Origin: Roridomyces roridus
Taxonomy: Eukaryota > Basidiomycota > Agaricomycetes > Agaricales > Mycenaceae
NCBI GenBank assembly: GCA_029378245.1
Contig: JARKIF010000014.1
Location: 1,550,001 to 1,614,000 of the forward strand
Direction: 5' to 3'
Length of the DNA: 64,000 bases
The position numbers and the translations under genes were made by a program. This document shows positions 31,234 through 41,346 of the stretch, in pieces. Numbering within the stretch: the stretch's first letter is position 1; every line of letters begins with the position of its first letter. The notes below the pieces were generated by a model. That model did no database searches. It was not told where the DNA came from and saw only the letters and a program-made list of their open reading frames with translations.

Positions 31234-34200
31234 GGCGCCCGGTCAAGGCCGAACCGGTGTGCCCTCCCGTATCTGTAATCCATGGACAGTTTACACCGCT
31301 AGAGGCGGTTACGGACAGCACGAACAATGTGCAAAATAGCGTACCTGTAAATTATGTAGAAAACACTAGCCTACAACGTAGTATACAAGAATTTCTTGTA
31401 GGCGAAGTACAAAAGCCAAAAAAAATACGTATCTTGGAGAATCAGAATCGGAAACGTAACTTAAAGAATCAACGCATGGATGCAGAGAACAAGCGCTGGA
31501 GCGCTTTTAAAAAGGCCCCTGGAACCCAAACCAGTGAGAAAAATAGTGAGAAGAAAAAGGGCGGCGATGCCGCGGAGGCTCAATCCTCAAAAGAGGAGGT
31601 AGCGCCTAAGCACACACGGGTGCCGTTCGGTCTCAAGAAGAAAGAGGCCGCCCAATGGCTAGCACGCCGTGCTATGGGAGAAACGGAACAACGCCTAGCT
31701 CAGGAGCTGCGTGAGTTCCAACGGCAACGTGTCCACCACGAGATGTTGGTGGCAGTCCAGCTGGAGGCACTGGACACGGGGAAAACACGTTCCATTCGTG
31801 CGTTGCTGGACAACGGGTGTACTACCACATGCATGGACAGGGACTATGCCAAGGCCGAAGGCTTCGAGCTTAAAAAACTCGACATGCCGATTGTGGCCAG
31901 GAATGCCGACGGGACCGAGAACACCAAAGGCAAGATCACTCATTACGTAGAGATGATCATGTCTATCGGCCCACATGTCGAAAGACAAAAGTTCCTGATC
32001 ACGGGCTTAGGCAAAGCACGTGTGTTTATTGGGTACGACTGGTTGTTTAAACACAACCCGGAGATCAACTGGCGGGACCAGACCATGAAGTTCAGCCGAT
32101 GTCCGGCTGAGTGTGGCATGACCGGACTGGAATCCGGAAAAGGTGTCACACGGGAAGAAGCGGTGGAAGAAGGCGAGTCGATCCTGTTGGTCGACTTTGC
32201 GCCTGTTGTGGAGCTGCGAAGCAAGGCGACGCAGGCACAGCAGATGGCCGAACAGGCTTTGGCAGAAAAGGAAAAATTGACGGAAGACAAGATCCCGGAG
32301 CAATACCGGGAGCACGTCAAGGTTTTCGCAAAAGAGTCATTCGACTCATTGCCGGAAAAGCGGCCTTGGGATCATGCGATCGAATTAAAGCCCGGATCAA
32401 AGGCTGTTGATTGCAAGATCTATCCACTCTCGTTAAGCGAACAAGAAAAGCTGAACGAGTTTCTTGAAGAGAATCTCAAGAGTGGACGGATCAGACCTTC
32501 CAAGTCGCCGATGGCTTCGGCGTTCTTTTTTATTAAAAAGAAGGACGGGTCCCTTCGACCGGTACAGGATTACCGGAAGCTCAACGAGATGACGGTGAAG
32601 AACAAGTACCCGTTGCCTCTAATCTCGGAGCTGGTCAACAAACTCCGAGGAGCACGATTCTTCTCCAAGCTTGACATACGTTGGGGTTACAACAATGTAC
32701 GGATCAAGGAAGGAGACGAGTGGAAAGCGGCTTTTCGGACCAATCGGGGATTGTTCGAGCCGCTTGTCATGTTCTTTGGGTTGACCAACTCACCGGCCAC
32801 GTTCCAAACGATGATGAACGACATTCTTCGGGATCTCATCAACGAGGGCCACGTGATTGTATACCTAGATGACATTTTAATTTACACGGACTCCCTGGAG
32901 GAGCATAGACGGATTGTGTCACGCGTCCTGGAGACGTTAGAAAAGAATAAATTATTCTTGAAACCCGAGAAGTGCGAATTCGAGAAGAGAGAGATCGAAT
33001 ACCTCGGGGTTATTATTTCCCACAACTCCATGCGGATGGACCCGGTGAAAATCAAAGGGATCATGGAGTGGCCGGTGCCGAAGAACGTCAAGCAAGTGCA
33101 GGCGTTCCTCGGCTTTGTTAACTTTTATCGGCGATTTGTCCGCGGCTTTGCCGACATCGCCAGGCCCCTCACTAAGTTGACGGGGAAGGTTGCGTGGTCC
33201 TGGGGACCGGAACAGGAGAAGGCGATCAGCCAATTGAAGGAACGGATCGCGGAGGATGTCATCTTGGCGTTGCCAACAGATGACGGGGAATATCGGCTTG
33301 AGGCCGATGCGTCGGACGGAGCGGTTGGAGCAGTGCTCAGCCAGCTCCAAGAAGGAGTATGGAGGCCTGTTGCTTTCATGTCTCACGGCATGAGCGACAC
33401 CGAGAGGAATTACGAGATCTATGACAAGGAGATGCTCGCAATTATGCTCGCTCTTGATGAGTGGAGGCAGTTCCTACTCGGTGCAAGGCACACGTTCGAG
33501 GTTCTGACGGATCACAAGAACCTCCAATACTTCAAAAAGCCGCAGAAGATCAATCGTAGGCAGGCACGATGGATCATCGAGTTGTCGCAGTACGACTTCT
33601 CGTTACGGCACCGGCCCGGAGCTTTGAACAAGCAGGCCGACTTGTTATCCCGCAGGGCGGATCATGACCAGGGAAAAGAAGACAACCAGGAAATTGTCTT
33701 ACTTAAGCCCGAGTACTTCCGAGTGCAGGAAATCACGCTCGAAGGCGTCGAGAAGGATCTCCTGGAAGAGATCCGAGCGGAACGCAAGAGGGACGGCAGC
33801 GTGAGGTCTGCCTTACTAAAGAAGCTCCCTAGATGGGAGGAGGAGGACGGCATTGTTTACTACAATGGCCTTATTTACGTTCCGCATAACACGGAACTTA
33901 GAAATAAAATTATTGGACTCCATCACGATCCGGCGATCGTGGGACACCCCGGAGGGAACCGGACACAGGAACTCGTTGAACGAAATTACTGGTGGCCGAA
34001 GCTCGGCAACAACGTTTCCGAGTATGTAAAGTCGTGCGAAGCGTGTCAGAGGTCACGAGTTCTTCGGCACAAGCCGGGCAAGCTGAACCCGCACAAGATT
34101 GCGGAAGGACCCTGGCAGATCATTTCGATGGACTTGATCGGACCGCTACCAATTAGCAACGGTCACAATGCGATTCAAGTCTGGGTGGACACTTTTAGCA

Positions 34201-35459
34201 AGATGATTCACGTGGAGCCCACGACCATGGAAATCACGGCTGAAGGAGTTGCGCATTTGACACGTGACCGTGTGATTAGATATCATGGGGTACCCCGAAA
34301 GATCATCTCGGATCGGGATCCGAGATATGTAGGAGGCTTTATGAGGGAGCTGAATAAGATCCTGGGGATCGAAATGAACCCGAGTACGGCACACCATCCG
34401 ATAACCAACGGGCAGACAGAACGGATGAACCAGGAGATCGAGAAATATCTCCGCATATTTATCAATTATCACCAGACGGACTGGGCCGAGTGGCTCTCCC
34501 TAGCGGAGTTCTGTTACAACGACAAGGCCAGTTCGGCAACGAAGGCCTCGCCATTTTATTTAAATACCGGCTATCACCCTTGGAAAGGGATCGAGAATGC
34601 CGTGGAGACGAGGAACGAGGCTGCCGACGAGTTCGGCAAGAAAATGAAAAAGATCCGCAATGAGGCGACCGCGGCATTAGAAAAAACACAGAAAACAATG
34701 GAAAAATCATATAACCTACGACGGCGACCAGCGCCAGTATTTAAAAAGGGAGACAAGGTCTGGATCGAGGCGACGAACATCCAGACGGATAGACCCTCGA
34801 AGAAGCTGGGAGATAGGAGGCTCGGGCCGTACGAGGTCCTGGAGAAAGTCGGAGCGTCATCCTATAGGTTGAAATTGCCGAGCACGGACAAGTCACATCC
34901 GGTGTTCAACGAGGCGATTCTCACACCGTATACGGAACCGCCCGAAAATCGAAGGGAGAAACGACCGCCGCCAAAAATCATATCCGGCGAGGAGGAATAC
35001 GAGGTGGAGGAGATCCTGAAACACCGCAAGATGGGACGCGGTTTTCAATATTTAATAAAGTGGAAGAATTATCCGATGGGAGAAAGGACGTGGGAACCAT
35101 CACGTAACTTGACACATGCAAAGAAGCTGTTGGACAAATATAACAGGGAACACAGCATTGACGTCAGGGCGCTACCCACACTCCCGGCTGGATATTGGGA
35201 TGGCGAATGCAAAAGATTCGTCCCAAAGGAGGAGTCCCGACAATACTCAAAGAAGAAATTATTTATTCCCGATGAAAATCGGTTTGTCGACATCGACGAG
35301 GACGTCGATCCTAGAGAGGGGGTAATGTCACGCGCTGACCTATTTGCGCACGTGACAACGCCAAATAAACCAGATATACATTGGCGCCGTACAGCGTTAA
35401 AGTCATGGGAACCCCGTCTCGATCGGATTGAGGAAGAAGCCGAGGAAGACATTATTTAA
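31227..35459 (+). CDS. pol: Pol polyprotein with chromodomain
   Basis: An open frame of 1,410 codons in the -1 frame relative to gag, presumably made by frameshifting. In order: aspartic protease around residue 195, with LLDNGCTT in place of the usual DSG or DTG; reverse transcriptase with KKDGSLRPVQDYRKLN and YLDD at 546-549; RNase H (EADASDGAVGAVLS, TDHKNLQYF). The integrase has an HHCC finger (CEACQRSR) and the DDE residues in MDLIGPLP, SDRDPRY and NGQTERMNQE. The chromodomain near residue 1,260 is EVEEILKHRKMGRGFQYLIKW. The last 45 or so codons lie inside the 3' LTR. No lesions are seen. Confidence 0.93.
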   Translation: MLGRPVKAEPVCPPVSVIHGQFTPLEAVTDSTNNVQNSVPVNYVENTSLQRSIQEFLVGEVQKPKKIRILENQNRKRNLKNQRMDAENKRWSAFKKAPGTQTSEKNSEKKKGGDAAEAQSSKEEVAPKHTRVPFGLKKKEAAQWLARRAMGETEQRLAQELREFQRQRVHHEMLVAVQLEALDTGKTRSIRALLDNGCTTTCMDRDYAKAEGFELKKLDMPIVARNADGTENTKGKITHYVEMIMSIGPHVERQKFLITGLGKARVFIGYDWLFKHNPEINWRDQTMKFSRCPAECGMTGLESGKGVTREEAVEEGESILLVDFAPVVELRSKATQAQQMAEQALAEKEKLTEDKIPEQYREHVKVFAKESFDSLPEKRPWDHAIELKPGSKAVDCKIYPLSLSEQEKLNEFLEENLKSGRIRPSKSPMASAFFFIKKKDGSLRPVQDYRKLNEMTVKNKYPLPLISELVNKLRGARFFSKLDIRWGYNNVRIKEGDEWKAAFRTNRGLFEPLVMFFGLTNSPATFQTMMNDILRDLINEGHVIVYLDDILIYTDSLEEHRRIVSRVLETLEKNKLFLKPEKCEFEKREIEYLGVIISHNSMRMDPVKIKGIMEWPVPKNVKQVQAFLGFVNFYRRFVRGFADIARPLTKLTGKVAWSWGPEQEKAISQLKERIAEDVILALPTDDGEYRLEADASDGAVGAVLSQLQEGVWRPVAFMSHGMSDTERNYEIYDKEMLAIMLALDEWRQFLLGARHTFEVLTDHKNLQYFKKPQKINRRQARWIIELSQYDFSLRHRPGALNKQADLLSRRADHDQGKEDNQEIVLLKPEYFRVQEITLEGVEKDLLEEIRAERKRDGSVRSALLKKLPRWEEEDGIVYYNGLIYVPHNTELRNKIIGLHHDPAIVGHPGGNRTQELVERNYWWPKLGNNVSEYVKSCEACQRSRVLRHKPGKLNPHKIAEGPWQIISMDLIGPLPISNGHNAIQVWVDTFSKMIHVEPTTMEITAEGVAHLTRDRVIRYHGVPRKIISDRDPRYVGGFMRELNKILGIEMNPSTAHHPITNGQTERMNQEIEKYLRIFINYHQTDWAEWLSLAEFCYNDKASSATKASPFYLNTGYHPWKGIENAVETRNEAADEFGKKMKKIRNEATAALEKTQKTMEKSYNLRRRPAPVFKKGDKVWIEATNIQTDRPSKKLGDRRLGPYEVLEKVGASSYRLKLPSTDKSHPVFNEAILTPYTEPPENRREKRPPPKIISGEEEYEVEEILKHRKMGRGFQYLIKWKNYPMGERTWEPSRNLTHAKKLLDKYNREHSIDVRALPTLPAGYWDGECKRFVPKEESRQYSKKKLFIPDENRFVDIDEDVDPREGVMSRADLFAHVTTPNKPDIHWRRTALKSWEPRLDRIEEEAEEDII
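35310..35322 (+). promoter_or_regulatory. Polypurine tract
   Basis: AGAGAGGGGG immediately upstream of the 3' LTR, the expected site for plus-strand priming. Confidence 0.65.
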
Positions 35460-35800
35460 AGACGTGGGACAGTTTCATATTTATGAACGACAGCGTGGAT
35501 GAGGGAAGGAGTTTTCGATCAGTGAACTGTCAGATCATGACAGGCTTCTATGATGAACACGGTGTAGACATGACAATAGGAGACGACAACGGTGCAGGAC
35601 AATAGTGCATGTCGGAAGCCAGGACAATTAGTGTAGCATCGTAGATCTATTCCTCACAGTATAAAAGCAGTAGCTAGTCGTCGTATTCTGTACCCTCTCC
35701 TAGACTTTTATTCAGTTCATTTTACGAGCTTTAGTAGCGCACTACCCAATCCGCAGCATCTTACCGCTGTTGGACGCGTGAAACAAGTCTTGTCGTGACA
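35326..35800 (+). repeat. 3' LTR
   Basis: 475 bases, TG...CA, identical by eye to the 5' LTR. It also encodes the end of pol. TSD TTATA follows at 35801-35805, where the helicase resumes. Confidence 0.95.
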
Positions 35801-37094
35801 TTATACACCACTCCAACCTGCGACCCAGCATCCGATTCCTCTTTCGCACCATGAACTCTGGAATTCAGGGGTTCTCCTTCCCGGAGCTCAACTGGATCCT
35901 GCACGAGAAGCGCCGCACGGTGATATTCTGCAAGACGATCGCTTTGAGCTTCCGCGTTACCTGCTATCTTCTCCGAAAGGCCCAGCAGCTCGAGTGGACG
36001 AACCTCCTCGGTCGCATCCGCATCTATAATTCCCTGAACGACGCCACCTTCAATACGCAAACGCTGCAGCTGCTGGACGTTGCGGGGGTCCACAGCCACG
36101 TAGTCGTCAGCACAGACGCCTTGAGTGTCGGATGGAATCCCCCACATGTGCTTGACGTTGTCATTGTGGGTGCAATCGAAGACCCCGATGAGCTCATCCA
36201 AAAGGGCGGCCGCGTCAACCGGGAAGGAGACCCTGGCGTCCAGCCGCGCGTCATATGGTACCACAACTCGAAGGCATTCAGAATGCGACAAAGTTCATTG
36301 AGGACGGTGCACCTGTGACCCAGAGAAAGAGAAAAGCGACGGCGTCGTCGCCAGAGCTCACCCTGGAGGTGGCGCGGTTGCTCACCGGGACCTGTATTGT
36401 CCAGACAATCAACGAGATGTACCTCAACGGAGACGATGACAAACCGTGCGGCAAGTGCAGCCAGTGTCTCAAAGAACCGGCACCAGAGAAGCTTAAACGC
36501 AGGAAGCGCCGTAAAGCCGCGTACACGCCGGAATGGCCGCCGTCACAAGAGGAGAAGATAACCAAGGCACTGAAGCCATGGGTAGTTGGGCAGCTGAAGG
36601 AGGTCCGGAGTCGCTTGCTCGACGGGATGAAGAGTGGGATGGCGTCCCCGAGCTGCCTCTTTGACGATGACTGCATCGAGGAGCTCTTGACATGTCTGCA
36701 CACCTTTGAGACGCCCAACAGCCCGTCGATTTCTCAGATACTCACCCCCTTCGATCGGGTTATGGGCGAGAAAGCTCGAGAAGCCTTGGGCAATTTCTTG
36801 ATGGTGCTGAAAGATGAAGTGCCGCGACAGAAGGCCCTGATGAAGAAGGCGGCAAAGAAGGGGGACGACAGCGAGGGAGAAGAGGGCGGGGACAAGGAGG
36901 AAAATGTGCCGAGGCGCAAGGAGGCCAGCCCCGTGGTATGGCATGACGGTACCAGCGTCGAGGTTCTCATCATCGACCGCGTCGTTGTCGTGCTCGCTGA
37001 CGGCAAGGGTGTATACCCAGTCCGTTCTAGGATCAAAACCCAGTCGGCGCTGGACTTCCGCTTGTGCAACACCGAAGGAGGGAGTGGAAAATAA

Positions 37095-37498
37095 TCATAT
37101 TCACCATGTAATGTGTACGTCAAATTTCTAGCTAATTTGGGCGCCTTATCGCGTTTTTGCTGGCCCAGACGTTGAGTAGTAGGTGTAAGAGGGGGATACG
37201 ATCGTTATTTGGCCAGAGGGTGCGGCATACGAGACCCTGAGCGTCGAAATCTCGTGGAGGGAGGACGTATAAGGGGAGAGCACAGCATACCCAAAAAAGG
37301 CGATTTGATAAAAGGCGAGGTAGGGTTGCTAGGGCGCGTTCGACATCAGACTGTATATCGACGACATCTCCCCACTCAAAGAGGAGATACTACAGTCTGA
37401 CTGCGGGAGACTAGACTCTGCCGAAAATTAGACTCGAGCACAAGGTTCGCATGTTATACCTTTCCGTTGTATGAACATTTGTGCTCACGGAGACTCAG
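37095..37498. other. Gap between helicase and F-box 3
   Basis: No gene is supported. A stretch near 37,130-37,165 (AAATTTGGGCGCC... read inward) weakly mirrors 22,998-23,025 on the far side of the DUF6589 gene; see findings. Confidence 0.4.
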
Positions 37499-39100
37499 AT
37501 GACTTCGACTTGCTCCAACTGCGGTGCCCTCAAGATCGCGAAGGAAGAGCCCAATCTTCTGATTCCCGCCACCACGTCGTGGACGTTGGCGAGATGCCAA
37601 CAACTCGCGAAAAGCAACGAGCCCCCGAACGACGCCGAAACTGCGTTTCTTCGCGCTGTCGTACCGCATACCGCCGCTCGTTTGGCTTGTCTTCAGGACG
37701 AAATCTCTCGGCTCAGAGAACGGCTTGCACTGCTTGAAACAGAGCAAGCACAACTTTCGGACTATCACTCTCAAAATCTCACCATCCTCTCCCCGCTTAG
37801 GCGGATGCCTTCCGAGCTCATGACCGAAATATTCTCGTGGTCGTTGCCCGGGGTTGATGAGCCGAACGGTGATGTGACCTCGGGTGTGGAGAAGAAAAGC
37901 CCATGGGTCCTCGCACGAGTCAGCAGCCGTTGGAGAAACATTTCCCTATCCACACCGTCACTTTGGTCCCTGGTACAGATCTGGGGCAGCAAAGTCGAGG
38001 ACTCGGTGCTCGAGTTGGTTCGGACGCAAGTGGAACGTGCTCGACAACTGAAAATCCATTTCTATGGGACCGAGGAAAGCAATTCTGCCGCACAAATCAA
38101 ACTCTTTGATTTCCTATCCGAACACGCCCTCCGATGGGAGGAGTTCAGCGTTCAACTCACTCCCGCGCTGGTTCCACGTTTGGGCGTACTTCGAGGTCGT
38201 CTTCCCTCTCTAAAGCGGTTATGGATCCAGTGGGACAAAGAAGAAAGTCACCTCGGAGATGATCCAATCAAGTGCTTCGAAGCAGCCTCCTCGCTTTTGG
38301 ATGTTGGAATGCAAGCCTACCTGATGGGCCGTTCCACACCAATCCACTTCCCGGCCCATCAGCTCACCTCGTACCGACTACGAGGCCCGTGGGAAATGCA
38401 CCAGCAGGTCCTGAAAATGGCGCCCAACGTTGTCGAGGCCCAAATCTTCACTAGTTCACAACCGGAGGCCAGTGGTGCGACTTTGAATCTGGTGCACCTG
38501 CGGCGTCTATATGTGTCAGAGCCGACAGTTCTTGACCACATCCGGGCGCCTAGGTTAGACGAAATAGCTATCTGGACCAACAGACCAGAAGGCATGGTTG
38601 ATCGTCTGGATTCTTTTCTTCGCCGCTCTTCATGCACCACACTGCGGCAAGTACACTTCAGAGGTTTACCTCATACCGGCACCACGGCAGAGATCCTGAG
38701 GAAATGCCCTTCCATTACCAGCCTCGTGCTCACATTTATTGGCAACGGAACGGAGGAGCAGTCCCTCACCTCTTTGCATGATCATCTAACCATGCTCGAC
38801 CTCCAACATGAATCAACGTCGATTTTATCGCCACACCTAACCGACCTTTCATTCGGATCTACCGTGTCGATTCCCATCGACTACCCTCGTTTACTCAAAA
38901 TGCTTCAGGCCCGGCGCAAGCATCCAAGTTGTGGACTTACCACTGCTTCGTTTTTCACAATCGAGGGTCCTGGTCCGGATCCTGTGACGCTTGCGGAAAT
39001 GAATGTGCTGAGGGATGCTGGGTTGGGTATCCACCTGCAATTAGGTGCAGAGGCTGGAAGGCAAATCGGGAGTTGGATATACTCATGCCCGTGGATATGA
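37499..39100 (+). CDS. F-box protein 3, intact
   Basis: 533 residues in a single exon. The start is chosen to give MTSTCSNCGALKI, matching the N-terminus of the paralogue at 54,482. Then come a coiled coil (LQDEISRLRERLALLETEQ), the F-box-like LSPLRRMPSELMTEIFSWSL around residues 100-120, PWVLARVSSRWRNISLSTPS, and leucine-rich repeats ending WIYSCPWI. No lesion is seen. It is the closest relative of F-box 6. Confidence 0.87.
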   Translation: MTSTCSNCGALKIAKEEPNLLIPATTSWTLARCQQLAKSNEPPNDAETAFLRAVVPHTAARLACLQDEISRLRERLALLETEQAQLSDYHSQNLTILSPLRRMPSELMTEIFSWSLPGVDEPNGDVTSGVEKKSPWVLARVSSRWRNISLSTPSLWSLVQIWGSKVEDSVLELVRTQVERARQLKIHFYGTEESNSAAQIKLFDFLSEHALRWEEFSVQLTPALVPRLGVLRGRLPSLKRLWIQWDKEESHLGDDPIKCFEAASSLLDVGMQAYLMGRSTPIHFPAHQLTSYRLRGPWEMHQQVLKMAPNVVEAQIFTSSQPEASGATLNLVHLRRLYVSEPTVLDHIRAPRLDEIAIWTNRPEGMVDRLDSFLRRSSCTTLRQVHFRGLPHTGTTAEILRKCPSITSLVLTFIGNGTEEQSLTSLHDHLTMLDLQHESTSILSPHLTDLSFGSTVSIPIDYPRLLKMLQARRKHPSCGLTTASFFTIEGPGPDPVTLAEMNVLRDAGLGIHLQLGAEAGRQIGSWIYSCPWI

Positions 39101-39206
39101 AACTCAAGTTCGTAATTTTATTTCCCTATATGAGATGTCGTCTCACGGTCTCAAGCATTTATCCAGTTTTATCCGTTCTGTTCGTCACTTGTCAATTTCG
39201 CAGTAT

Positions 39207-41009
39207 TTAGTACTTTGAAAATGCATCCCTTCTTTCCAATCCCAAAATGCTCGGATATAAGAATCCAATTGATAAAAAACTAGTACATCGATCCCACTCT
39301 ACAAACGACGTCCAGCTAACCGAAATGTGCGCATTTTCGAAAGCCAAGGATGATGTATTATATCTAAAGGACCTAAAGGACACTTGAGCGGGGAATGAGA
39401 TGAGTGACTCGATGTGAAAAAGCCTATAAACCCACCCGAAATTTGGTGCAGCGTAAATCCAACTGTTGAGGTGATTTGGGCCTTCTGCGCCGAAGGAGAG
39501 GTCCAGTCCTGCCCTTTTGAGCGCATGCAGCCTAGCAATGATCGCAGGATCTGGTGCCCACCCCGACATGAGCACGGTGGCCTTGCGAAGGGGCTGGTCG
39601 GCATTCCGACGAGCCTCAAACATCTCCAGGAGACCCGAGTAGTCGATCATGAACGGTTCATACGATCCAATACAAATTTGGTTCAAACGAGGAGCTGTAT
39701 CTGCACGGGCGAACATACTGGTCACGGCGGCAAAGGCTGTCGATGCGAATTGGGTTGCTTCGTCAAAGACAAAGACACAAGTTGATATGCATGGGTATTT
39801 GTTGAGGACCTCTGGGGCGATACTAGCTTCGATTGAGCCTGCAAAACATAGCTGTTGCGGTGTGCATGAGGAGCGGATGAAAAACGCATCGAGCTCTCGG
39901 GTCATCCCGTCCGTTGGGGATGTGACATGATTGATGCAGATCCCGACCAAGGCAGGAGCGCGTAGGGCTCGAAGTATATTGAAATGGGACACGGAGAGTC
40001 TTCGGAGATGCAGCATGTCGATAACCGCGTCGTTGGAGGGTGGCCAGGGTTCGCGTTGGTACATTAAGCCGATCCGGGCTTCGATGAGGTTGGTAGCAGC
40101 CCGGAGAGCACTCCAATGTTCATCCCATGGGCCGTCTACTCGGTAGACGGTCAGTTGATGCAGAGGAAGGAGGACCGGTATGAAACGTGCTTCGCCCACG
40201 AAACCTGCATCCACTAATGACGGTGCAGATTGGAAGCATTCGAGAGAATCCACTCCTTCAGCGCTGTCTTCAACATCCCATTGAACCCATAGCTTGCGGA
40301 GCGAATGAAGGCGTCCCTGAAGCGCTGATAAACGCGGGACCAAAGCCGACGTCAACTGTATACTGAGCTCCTCCCAGCGTCCGGAGTGCTTGGATAGAAG
40401 TTCGAATATCTCGACTTGTGAAGCAGAGCAGCCGGTCTCAGATCAAAAAAAATGAATACCGAGAGTCCGAGTGCGTTGTATTTGAGTTTCGATCATCGGG
40501 AGTGGGGGATAGAGGTTTGGTTCGTCCGTGGCCCTTGCGATGTAGAACTTTGACCACAAGAAGGGAATCGAGAGCGCGATTGTCCTCCACCGACTACAAA
40601 TGTGACCTAGAACCCACGGACTCTGGTCAATCTTAGCCGGTTCTTTGTATTCCTCCGGTAGCGTCCAGAAGAATACTTCTGCCAAAACCTCTGGTGGCAT
40701 CCGTCTCAGTGGGGAGGTAATTGAAATATTCTTTTGAAGGGAGTCGGATAGCAGCGAACGTTCATCTTCCAGCTGCTTCAAATGCGCCCGAAGATCCGTT
40801 ATATTCTTGTCCACGGTGGCCAGACGGAGACTGGTTTTCGAGACAACGTCGTGAACATACGCCAGCACAGGGCCCTCCGGTGGCGGCTCATTGGTGGAGA
40901 GAAGCCTCGAATGGTGCGCTGTGGAGCTGATGTCGGCCACAGGGTCTGGCGCAGTGGAGTCCTCGATTTTCGGTATGGTCAGTTCACCGCATTGTGAGCA
41001 GCGGGACAT
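39207..41009 (-). pseudogene. F-box protein 4, in-frame stop and run-on tail
   Basis: The ATG at 41009 gives MSRCSQCGELTI with the family CSxCG motif. A coiled coil, the F-box ITSPLRRMPPEVLAEVFFWTL and PWVLGHICSRWRTIALS follow. A TGA at 40443-40445 stops translation after LGIHFF, next to a run of eight A (plus strand). The same frame continues with SETGCSASQVEIFELLS and the leucine-rich half. At the C-terminus the family's usual end after SWIYA is missing, and the frame runs on for about 50 extra residues to 39207. It converges on F-box 3 with a 106-base gap. Confidence 0.8.
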
Positions 41010-41346
41010 TCTCTGGACCTCAAAATTAAGGAGTGGAACAAGGAAAGAAGAAAACACAAACCGTAGCAGTGGCGCACTGTGGCGGCCAGAGAGTCAGAGA
41101 CTTGTGAAGTGTCTGATGAGATTGAGGAGAGATGAAAATGCCACTGAGTGGCAGTGAGTTTTGACAAGATTGATTCTACTTGGTGGAAGGATTTCTGGAG
41201 CTACTTACCTGGGGAGCCCGGACGGCGTACGGAATGTGCGAGGGCGCCAAGTATGTGGTCGGTTTCAAGACGCGTCCCAGTCGGCAGTTTCCGAAGCGGT
41301 GCTCTCCTCAGGCTGCTCTTGATTTCAAATTTCCACCTTACTTATG

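Larger units (their letters stand above)
25828..35800 (+). mobile_element. Ty3/gypsy chromovirus-type LTR retrotransposon
   Basis: A complete element with 475-base LTRs, 5-base target duplication TTATA (25823-25827 and 35801-35805), gag, a -1 frameshifted pol with protease, reverse transcriptase, RNase H, integrase and a C-terminal chromodomain. The LTRs look identical by eye, so insertion is recent. Between the 5' LTR and gag it carries a nested 3.3 kb TIR element. Its own leader flanks that insertion (26,303-26,399 and 29,706-30,117). No tRNA-matching primer site follows the 5' LTR, so self-priming is possible. Confidence 0.93.
25011..37094 (+). pseudogene. RecQ-like helicase split by a retrotransposon
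   Basis: Exon 1 (25011-25364) holds the Walker A motif AVTPTGSGKTT. A 52-base intron follows, and exon 2 (25417-25827) holds the DExH box GIDELHLL and motif III GLSAS. There the Ty3 element inserts at TTATA. Beyond it the same frame resumes at 35,806 (HHSNLRPSIRFLFRT, TVIFCKTIALSFR). It then shows motif V (VVVSTDALSVGWNP) and motif VI (QKGGRVNREGD). One base is lost near 36,278, shifting the frame. The other frame carries the cysteine cluster NEMYLNGDDDKPCGKCSQC and a basic/acidic C-terminus to 37094. The retro-insertion truncates translation at 25857 inside the LTR, so the gene is broken twice. Motif layout is that of RecQ-type superfamily 2 helicases. Confidence 0.85.

Noticed and set aside
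32007..32315. Minus-strand frames across pol
   Set aside because: These are antisense shadows of the uninterrupted polyprotein.
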